This document shows positions 1 through 4,252 of a stretch of DNA of 7,760 bases, in pieces (position 1 is the stretch's first letter; each line of letters begins with the position of its first letter). The stretch is taken from positions 1 through 7,760 of the forward strand of contig DFGB01000071.1 in the NCBI GenBank assembly GCA_002371135.1. The letters run 5' to 3'. This stretch comes from Verrucomicrobia bacterium UBA3761. Lineage in GTDB: Bacteria; Verrucomicrobiota; Kiritimatiellia; RFP12; UBA1067. Both the position numbers and the translations under genes were made by a program. Below the pieces are notes generated by a model. The model was not told the DNA's origin, ran no database searches, and worked only from the letters and a program-made list of their open reading frames with translations.

Positions 1-21
1 GAGGGAAGAGGGAAGAGGGAA
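1..21. repeat. Heptamer tandem array, (GAGGGAA)x3
   Basis: Three perfect consecutive copies of the 7-bp unit GAGGGAA, followed directly by GAAAA. The array is cut by the window edge, so the true copy number may be higher. The same heptamer occurs in reverse complement at 2555-2575, on the other side of the rhamnose operon. It lies downstream of rhaA in non-coding DNA. Confidence 0.9.
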
Positions 22-30
22 GAAAATTTT

Positions 31-61
31 CGATTTTTCGATTTTTCGATTTTCGATTTTT
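31..61. repeat. Octamer tandem array, (CGATTTTT)x4
   Basis: Four consecutive units of CGATTTTT, the third one base shorter, preceded by AAAATTTT at 23-30. It is strongly AT-rich against the GC-rich genes around it. Read on the minus strand (downstream of rhaA) it gives A-rich rather than U-rich RNA, so it is not the tail of a rho-independent terminator for rhaA. No function is evident. Confidence 0.88.
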
Positions 62-72
62 ATCTCCCTTGA

Positions 73-133
73 GAGGGCGCAGAGTTCGCAGAGCGCTTTT
101 CAACTTTTCAACTTTTTAAACCTCTGCGCCCTC
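73..133. repeat. 12-bp perfect inverted repeat enclosing two TTTTCAAC octamers
   Basis: GAGGGCGCAGAG at 73-84 is the exact reverse complement of CTCTGCGCCCTC at 122-133, leaving a 37-nt loop. The loop holds a second partial CGCAGAG copy (87-93) and two tandem TTTTCAAC octamers (97-112), the same unit that forms the array at 4220-4251. It lies just downstream of the rhaA stop (143). As RNA it could fold into a stem, but no U-tract follows on the minus strand, so an intrinsic terminator is doubtful. Processing, mRNA 3'-end protection or a dispersed-repeat remnant are all possible. Confidence 0.7.
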
Positions 134-142
134 CCGCACCTT

Positions 143-1378
143 TCAACGCTTCAGCAAGACGTCCTTTTCGTACTTCTCGACGGCCTTGAACCAGTCTTCG
201 CCGGCGGGGACTTTCTCGCGCTTGCAGAACTCCGCCCAGACTTCGTCCATCGGGTAGTTCTTGAGCTCTTCCTGGTAGACGAGCTGCGCGGTGAACTTGC
301 CTTCGTCCTGGAGCTTCTTGAGGCAATCGTTGGGCTGGAGCATCGCCTTGAGGAGCTCCTTCTGCATGTTGCGCATGCCGAGCACCCAGGCCGCGATGCG
401 GTTGATGGACGCGTCGAAGAAGTCGAGGGCGATAATGAAGTTCTCCGGCCCCATCTTGACGATTTCCTGGGCGGCGCCGCGGAGGTCGTCGTTCTGGCGG
501 ATCACGTGGTCGGAGTCCCAGCGCACCGGGCGCGAAATGTGGAAGGCGACCTTGCCGAAGAACATGAGGAACGACGAAATCTTGTCCGCCACGTTTTCAG
601 TGAGGTGGAAGTGGCCCATGTCGAGAAGCGCGAGGATCTTGCGGCTCTGCGCGTAGCCCATCACGAACTCGTGGGAGTTGACGGTGTAGGATTCGACGCC
701 GATGCCGAAGAGCTTCGATTCGAACGTGGGGATGACGAGTTTCTTGTTGTACTTCGTCTTGAAAATCCTGTCGAGCGATTCGGCCATGCGCTGGCGCGGC
801 CCGAGCCGGTCGGAGGGATCGTCCTTGAAGCCGTCGGGGCACCAGAAATTGATCGCGCAGGGCGAGCCGCACTCCTTGGCCATGTATTCGGCGATCTTGA
901 GGCACTGGATGCCGTGCTTGATCCAGAATTCGCGGATGGCCTTGTCGGGGCTGGAGAGCGTGAGGCCGTCCTTGACGTTGGCGTGGGAGAAGAAGGTGGG
1001 GTTGAAGTCGAGGCCGATGCCGCGCTCCTTGGCCCACGCGACCCACGGCTTGAACTGCTCAACGCCGATCTTGTCGCGGTCGACCACTTTATCCTTGTGG
1101 ATGCCGTAGCAAGCGTGGAGGTTGAGACGGTGCTTGCCGGGGATGAGGCTCATCGCGAAATCGACGTCAGCCATGAGCTGCTCTGGATTCGTGGCCTTGC
1201 CGGGGTAGTTGCCGGTGGTCTGGATGCCGTTCGAGGCGCCGCCGACCGATTCGAACCCGCCGACGTCGTCGCCCTGCCAGCAATGCATCGAGATGGCGAT
1301 CTTGCCAAGCTGCTCAATGGCCTTTTCCGTATCGACGCCGATCTTGGCGTACTTCTTCTTCGCTTCCGCGTAGCTCAT
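143..1378 (-). CDS. rhaA: L-rhamnose isomerase RhaA
   Basis: Cytoplasmic metal-dependent aldose-ketose isomerase converting L-rhamnose to L-rhamnulose, the first step of the classical rhamnose pathway. The product is 411 aa, against about 419 in E. coli. It matches the family from end to end: an N-terminal MHCWQGDDVGGFE block (31-43), the IPTFESKLFGIGVESYT block (216-232), LLDMGHFH (251-258), FHISRPVRWDSDHV (279-292) and ALDFFDASINRIAAW (317-331). By correspondence with the E. coli enzyme, the metal ligands should be E220, D253, H280 and D319 (structural site) and H256, D288 and D290 (catalytic site); all are present. The ATG start is preceded by AAAGGA (1383-1388) with a short 4-nt gap. It is the second gene of an operon, 36 nt after rhaT. 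The stop codon lies inside a GTTGAAAG-like repeat unit. Confidence 0.97.
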   Translation of the reverse strand: MSYAEAKKKYAKIGVDTEKAIEQLGKIAISMHCWQGDDVGGFESVGGASNGIQTTGNYPGKATNPEQLMADVDFAMSLIPGKHRLNLHACYGIHKDKVVDRDKIGVEQFKPWVAWAKERGIGLDFNPTFFSHANVKDGLTLSSPDKAIREFWIKHGIQCLKIAEYMAKECGSPCAINFWCPDGFKDDPSDRLGPRQRMAESLDRIFKTKYNKKLVIPTFESKLFGIGVESYTVNSHEFVMGYAQSRKILALLDMGHFHLTENVADKISSFLMFFGKVAFHISRPVRWDSDHVIRQNDDLRGAAQEIVKMGPENFIIALDFFDASINRIAAWVLGMRNMQKELLKAMLQPNDCLKKLQDEGKFTAQLVYQEELKNYPMDEVWAEFCKREKVPAGEDWFKAVEKYEKDVLLKR

Positions 1379-1414
1379 GGGATCCTTTCTGTTTGGGAAT
1401 GAAATTGTGGAAGA

Positions 1415-2437
1415 TTACAAAGATTTGGCGGCGACGGCGATGCCGATGGAGGCGGCGAGGACGACGAGGCCGGCGACGAGCGCGCCGCGCGTCTTGCCGC
1501 TAGTCCCCTTCCATTCTCCCAGGAACACGCCGAGGAGCGACGAGAACAGCACGCACGACCCCATCACCACCGCGAACGAAATGTAGCTCATGTCGCCCAT
1601 CGCAGGCTCGCCGATCTTCTGGCATGCGAACTGCATCGCCCAGATTACGCCGGCGAGGGCCGCGAAAATCCAGTTCGCCGCCTTGCCAGAGGCATAGTCG
1701 CCGTAGGATTTGTTCTTCGCGTTTTCAACGAGGCACCAGGCTCCATTGACGATGAAGCCGCCCCAGAGGACGACGACGAGCACCGGCATGCCGACCCACG
1801 CGCTGCCGGTCCCGGCCGCCGCCGCCGCGCTTTGCAGCGCTTCGCCGGACTGGAGGCCGAAGTTCATGCCCGCCGACGCGATTCCGCTGAACACGGCGAC
1901 CACCATCCCCTTCTTGAAGTTGAACTCCGCCACGGCTTTCTTCTTCGCCTCTTCATCGAGTTCGCCTTCCTTCAGCTTGCCGGCAAGCCCCACGAGCACG
2001 ATGCCGAGAAGCGAGACAACGACCGAGGCGAGAGTCACGATGGCGGGGGTGTCCTTCACGAGATCGCCAGCACGGCCGGTGACGATCGGCGGGATCAGGG
2101 TGCCCGTCGCCGAACAAAGTCCGCATCCGATAGCAAGCCCGAGGCCGATGCCGAGGTAGCGGATCATGAGGCCCCACGTGAGCCCGCCCACGCCCCACAG
2201 CGCGCCGAACCCGATGCACGCGGCGAGCGTTTTCGCGTCCGCGCCGCCGATGACGCCGAAAAGGTCGTTCGTCGTCGCCAGCGCCAGCGCCATCGGGAAT
2301 GCGACAAGCCCCGCCACGGCGTAGACGAACCAGTACGACTCATACTTCCAACCCTTCACGCCGCGAAAGGGAAGCGCGAACACCGCCCCCGCAAGTCCCC
2401 CGAGCGCGCATATCAAAGTGCCTGCCGTAGTATTCAA
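1415..2437 (-). CDS. rhaT: L-rhamnose/proton symporter RhaT
   Basis: Inner-membrane proton-coupled importer of L-rhamnose. The product is 340 aa (E. coli RhaT is 344 aa) with about ten hydrophobic segments, roughly at 5-23, 35-55, 72-92, 95-118, 132-153, 176-196, 214-232, 254-273, 284-305 and 317-336. Family-like stretches include PFRGVKGWKYESYW near the first loop, MIRYLGIGLGLAIG (91-104), GTLIPPIVTG (112-121), and EFNFKKGMVVAVFSGIASAGM (171-191), which closely resembles the E. coli EFNLKKG...SAGM segment. A charged cytoplasmic loop (about 153-175) splits two five-helix halves. The start is TTG, chosen because a full Shine-Dalgarno lies 6 nt upstream and an in-frame stop lies 6 codons further on. 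First gene of the rhaT-rhaA operon. No kinase or aldolase gene follows. Confidence 0.95.
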   Translation of the reverse strand: MNTTAGTLICALGGLAGAVFALPFRGVKGWKYESYWFVYAVAGLVAFPMALALATTNDLFGVIGGADAKTLAACIGFGALWGVGGLTWGLMIRYLGIGLGLAIGCGLCSATGTLIPPIVTGRAGDLVKDTPAIVTLASVVVSLLGIVLVGLAGKLKEGELDEEAKKKAVAEFNFKKGMVVAVFSGIASAGMNFGLQSGEALQSAAAAAGTGSAWVGMPVLVVVLWGGFIVNGAWCLVENAKNKSYGDYASGKAANWIFAALAGVIWAMQFACQKIGEPAMGDMSYISFAVVMGSCVLFSSLLGVFLGEWKGTSGKTRGALVAGLVVLAASIGIAVAAKSL

Positions 2438-2443
2438 CTCTTG

Positions 2444-2451
2444 TCCTCCTT
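2444..2451 (-). promoter_or_regulatory. Shine-Dalgarno of rhaT (AAGGAGGA) setting a TTG start
   Basis: On the minus strand AAGGAGGA is followed by 6 nt and then TTG (2437-2435). It nearly fully complements the 3' end of 16S rRNA, which fixes TTG as the initiation codon although no ATG is nearby. Strong site plus weak codon may tune the amount of a membrane transporter. Confidence 0.9.
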
Positions 2452-2469
2452 GTGATTATCGTTGCGGAA

Positions 2470-2499
2470 ATTATACCATAAAATAACCCCTTCCGTCAA
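2470..2499 (-). promoter_or_regulatory. Sigma70-type promoter of rhaT-rhaA
   Basis: On the minus strand: TTGACG (2499-2494) as -35, an 18-bp spacer, and a perfect TATAAT (2475-2470) as -10. TG one base upstream of the -10 makes it an extended -10. Predicted transcription start is near 2463, giving a leader of only about 26 nt, too short for a riboswitch. Such a strong core promoter suggests control by a repressor or by sites upstream of the -35, where a dyad lies (2511-2550). Confidence 0.85.
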
Positions 2500-2510
2500 A
2501 CACGAAGAGC

Positions 2511-2550
2511 GAACACGCCCATCCCAGGGAAATCCGGGATAAGCGTGTTC
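2511..2550. promoter_or_regulatory. 40-bp interrupted dyad between divergent promoters (candidate operator)
   Basis: GAACACGC (2511-2518) pairs perfectly with GCGTGTTC (2543-2550). After a 2x2 mismatch, ATCCC (2521-2525) pairs with GGGAT (2536-2540), leaving a 10-nt centre. The dyad starts 12 bp upstream of the rhaT -35 and ends 12 bp before the putative -35 of the divergent gene at 2629. It is therefore placed where a dimeric regulator could act on one or both promoters. Alternatively it could be a terminator-like hairpin for transcripts crossing the region, though no clean U-tract follows on either strand. The dyad is directly visible; its function is inferred. Confidence 0.5.
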
Positions 2551-2554
2551 CTTC

Positions 2555-2575
2555 TTCCCCCTTCCCTCTTCCCTC
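2555..2575. repeat. Heptamer tandem array, TTCCCCC + (TTCCCTC)x2
   Basis: Three 7-bp units, the first with one substitution. TTCCCTC is the reverse complement of the GAGGGAA unit at 1-21, so the rhaT-rhaA operon is bracketed by the same heptamer in inverted orientation. The array overlaps the expected -35 position of the plus-strand promoter feeding the gene at 2629. Confidence 0.85.
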
Positions 2576-2590
2576 GTTATATGATATAAT
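2562..2590 (+). promoter_or_regulatory. Candidate promoter for the 181-aa orphan gene
   Basis: A perfect TATAAT (2585-2590) is preceded by TGA at 2582-2584, so it forms an extended -10. At the right distance (17-bp spacer) the -35 position holds only TTCCCT (2562-2567), a poor hexamer inside the heptamer array. Activity may rest on the extended -10 or on an activator. Predicted start is near 2597, about 32 nt before the ATG. An AAAGGA Shine-Dalgarno at 2613-2618 lies 10 nt from the ATG. Confidence 0.65.
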
Positions 2591-2628
2591 ATTCGCCGTC
2601 GGGGAAACCATCAAAGGAAGCGGCGACT

Positions 2629-3174
2629 ATGAGCACGATTACATCAAACAGCGTGAAACTCAGCCAGGACTGGGGCAACGTGTCGTTCAACGACTACACG
2701 TTCAAGGGCGCGAACGTCGATTTCCAGGATTTGATGGTCAAGATCAGCGAGAGCCGCGCGGTCAGCGTCGAAGGCGAAGTGACGCCGCTCTCGACGCGCA
2801 TCCGCACCCGCAACAAGGACCTCGACGACCTCGGCAACGCGCTTGCCGACCTGACCGCGCAGCAGGCCACCTACGCCTCCGACGCCAAGGGCTCGGACAA
2901 GAGTTCGCACGCGCTGAGCGACAAGACGCGCGACACGATGAGCCGCCTCGGCATCTGGTCCATAGCGTACGAAGACAGGTATCTCTGGAAGAGCTACACC
3001 GAGATGTTCATACAGATGGTCAAGTCTGCGATAGACAGCCGCAACAACGCCGCACAGCTCGACATGAGCCGCCTGCAGGGGCTGGTCGACCGCCGCGACG
3101 AATCTTTCTCCACTGCGACAAACCTGATGAGCGCCGTCAGCGACACGCGCTCGAACACAATCCGCAACATGTAG
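2629..3174 (+). CDS. Uncharacterised 181-aa helical protein, possibly a secreted filament/tip-type subunit
   Basis: I do not recognise the family with confidence. The gene looks real: an extended -10 promoter, Shine-Dalgarno AAAGGA 10 nt before the ATG, and its own transcription unit. The protein has no cysteine, a single proline (P53), no signal peptide and no membrane segment. It is rich in Ser, Thr, Asn, Asp and Ala. Residues 54-83 form an amphipathic helix with heptad leucines at 65, 68, 72 and 75 (likely coiled coil). Residues 121-180 look like a long helix ending in TATNLMSAVSDTRSNTIRNM (162-181). No-cysteine, N- and C-terminal helical composition and such a Thr/Ser/Asn-rich C-terminal helix are typical of type III secretion filament, tip or translocator proteins (EspA/SseB-like) and of other self-assembling secreted helices. 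That link is a visual resemblance only. No secretion gene lies in the window, so it would be an orphan substrate. Confidence 0.8.
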   Translation: MSTITSNSVKLSQDWGNVSFNDYTFKGANVDFQDLMVKISESRAVSVEGEVTPLSTRIRTRNKDLDDLGNALADLTAQQATYASDAKGSDKSSHALSDKTRDTMSRLGIWSIAYEDRYLWKSYTEMFIQMVKSAIDSRNNAAQLDMSRLQGLVDRRDESFSTATNLMSAVSDTRSNTIRNM

Positions 3175-3204
3175 AGCGCTTCGCGCAAGCAGGAAGCAGG
3201 TAAT

Positions 3205-3222
3205 GCGCGGCTAAAGCCGCGC
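3205..3222. terminator. GC hairpin between convergent genes (possible bidirectional terminator or REP-like unit)
   Basis: GCGCGGC (3205-3211), loop TAAA, GCCGCGC (3216-3222): a perfect 7-bp GC stem 31 nt after the stop of the 181-aa gene and 42 nt past the stop of the convergent dehydrogenase gene. No good U-tract follows on either strand, so efficient intrinsic termination is uncertain. The unit could equally be a dispersed palindromic repeat. A second small palindrome (GCGC-TTC-GCGC, 3176-3186) lies just before it. Confidence 0.45.
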
Positions 3223-3249
3223 CTCCTTGGCGTACGGACGCTTTCTTTC

Positions 3250-3284
3250 CTACTTCCTACTCCCTATTTCCTACTTTCTGCTTT
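3250..3284. repeat. Degenerate heptamer tandem array, (CTACTTC)x5
   Basis: Five consecutive 7-bp units: CTACTTC, CTACTCC, CTATTTC, CTACTTT, CTGCTTT. The array overlaps the 3' end of the dehydrogenase gene; its stop codon (3266-3264) and last few codons lie within it. It degenerates toward the coding side, as expected if a repeat has been captured by, or has spread into, the end of a gene. Confidence 0.85.
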
Positions 3285-4028
3285 GGCGGGCAGCAGGCGG
3301 GAGAGGAAAGTCGAAAGCCGCGCCGGCAGGCACGAAAACGCCCACGAAGCGAAGCGCATCGGCCACGGGAAAGCAATGAGCGGCGCGTTGCGCGCGGCGC
3401 GGTCGAGGATGATGCGCGCGGCCTTCTCCGCCTCCATGAAAAACGGCATCGGGCACGTGTTACGGTCGGTAATGCGCGAGCGCACGAAACCGGGACACAC
3501 GACAGAAACCCGGATTCCTTCCGCCGCCAGCATTCCGCGCAGCGAAAGCCCCCACGTCTTGACGCAACTTTTCGTGGCAGAATAGGACGGGCACGACGAA
3601 AGCGGCCCGTAGCCGGCGATCGAAGAAGTTATCACGATCTGCCTGTGGCCCGACTTCCTGCGCTGGAAAATCGCGAGCGCGGGGAGGACTGTGTTCACGC
3701 AGCCGCCGACGTTCGTCGCAAACGTGGCGCGGACGTTCGCCTCGGTCTCGGCGCCGGTCGAGACGCCGGCGTTCGCGAAGACTCGCTCGACTGGCGAGGC
3801 CGCGTCCGCCGCCTCCACCCAAGCCCTCGTCGCGTCCGCGTCTGTCACGTCGACGAGGGTCGCTTCGCACTTGGCGCCGAAGGCGCGGCATGCGGCGGCG
3901 ACGGCATCAAGTCGCTCCTTGTTGCGGCCGCAGATGAAGAGCGTGGCGGCCGCGCCCTCGCGCCGCGCTATCTCTTTTGCCAGCGCCTCGCCTATCCCGC
4001 TCGACGCTCCTGTTATCAATGTAGTCAT
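3264..4028 (-). CDS. SDR-family NAD(P)-dependent oxidoreductase
   Basis: Classical short-chain dehydrogenase/reductase, 254 aa, the usual length. Rossmann glycine motif TGASSGIG (6-13); R35 in CGRNKER after the second strand favours NADP(H); D60 in VDVTD would contact adenine. NAG is at 86-88. The catalytic tetrad is N106, S136, Y149 and K153 (in SYSATK), followed by the CPGFVRS block (178-184). The C-terminus (about 216-246, PLIAFPWPMRFASWAFSCLP then RLSTFLSRLLP) is hydrophobic and could sit on a membrane, as in some SDRs acting on lipids. The substrate cannot be read from sequence. The ATG is well placed, five residues before the glycine motif, but no Shine-Dalgarno precedes it: the 5' side is a tandem TTTCAAC array, hence leaderless or SD-independent start is likely. 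It stands alone, convergent with the 181-aa gene. Confidence 0.93.
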   Translation of the reverse strand: MTTLITGASSGIGEALAKEIARREGAAATLFICGRNKERLDAVAAACRAFGAKCEATLVDVTDADATRAWVEAADAASPVERVFANAGVSTGAETEANVRATFATNVGGCVNTVLPALAIFQRRKSGHRQIVITSSIAGYGPLSSCPSYSATKSCVKTWGLSLRGMLAAEGIRVSVVCPGFVRSRITDRNTCPMPFFMEAEKAARIILDRAARNAPLIAFPWPMRFASWAFSCLPARLSTFLSRLLPAKAESRK

Positions 4029-4035
4029 TTTAAAA

Positions 4036-4251
4036 GTTGAAAGGTTGAAAAGTTGAAAGGTTGAAAAGTCCTAAGTCCCAATTCCTAAGTCCTTTGTCTC
4101 CCATATCCCCCGAACGAAGTGAGCATTGCGGAGCAATGTCGCTAGAGGGGTGTGCGACAAGATGAATCTCTCAAAACACTCTTCCACGTTCGTGGCTGTT
4201 GGCTCCTAGGACTTAGGACTTTTCAACTTTTCAACTTTTCAACTTTTCAAC
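4036..4251. repeat. 216-bp inverted-repeat element built of octamer and heptamer arrays
   Basis: Left arm 4036-4078: four octamers GTTGAAAG/GTTGAAAA (4036-4067) running into heptamers of the AGTCCTA type (four degenerate copies, 4067-4094). Right arm 4209-4251: two TAGGACT heptamers (4207-4220) and four perfect TTTTCAAC octamers (4220-4251). Aligned as inverted repeats, the arms match at 41 of 43 positions. The 130-bp core holds a hairpin CATTGC-GGA-GCAATG (4124-4138), a TGTCGC/GCGACA pair (4137-4142 with 4154-4159) and CCACG-TT-CGTGG (4184-4195), and no coding region. No clear target duplication flanks it. It fills nearly the whole gap between the dehydrogenase start and the lyase stop. A MITE-like element, or two arrays expanded in mirror orientation, are both possible. 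Confidence 0.75.
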
Positions 4252-4252
4252 A

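Noticed and set aside
506..1402. 298-aa open frame on the plus strand opposite rhaA
   Set aside because: It is a GC-driven shadow of rhaA, whose family motifs are complete; the antisense translation is low-complexity (Glu/Val/Asp/Ala-rich) and has no recognisable domain.
2438..2469. Possible riboswitch or attenuator ahead of rhaT
   Set aside because: The predicted leader is only about 26 nt between the transcription start and the TTG and is mostly the ribosome site, leaving no room for an aptamer.
2629..3174. Flagellin or phage tail protein
   Set aside because: Length, the lack of conserved flagellin N/C-terminal motifs and the absence of any phage or flagellar neighbour argue against it, though the helical composition is similar.
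4172..4195. Intrinsic terminator for the lyase gene (CCACG-AA-CGTGG on the minus strand)
   Set aside because: The stem is only 5 bp with a 2-nt loop and the following sequence AAGAGTGTTTT lacks a proper U-tract, so I did not list it as a terminator.
4036..4251. Possible CRISPR array
   Set aside because: The units are 7-8 bp and directly contiguous, with no unique spacers of 25-40 bp and no cas genes nearby.
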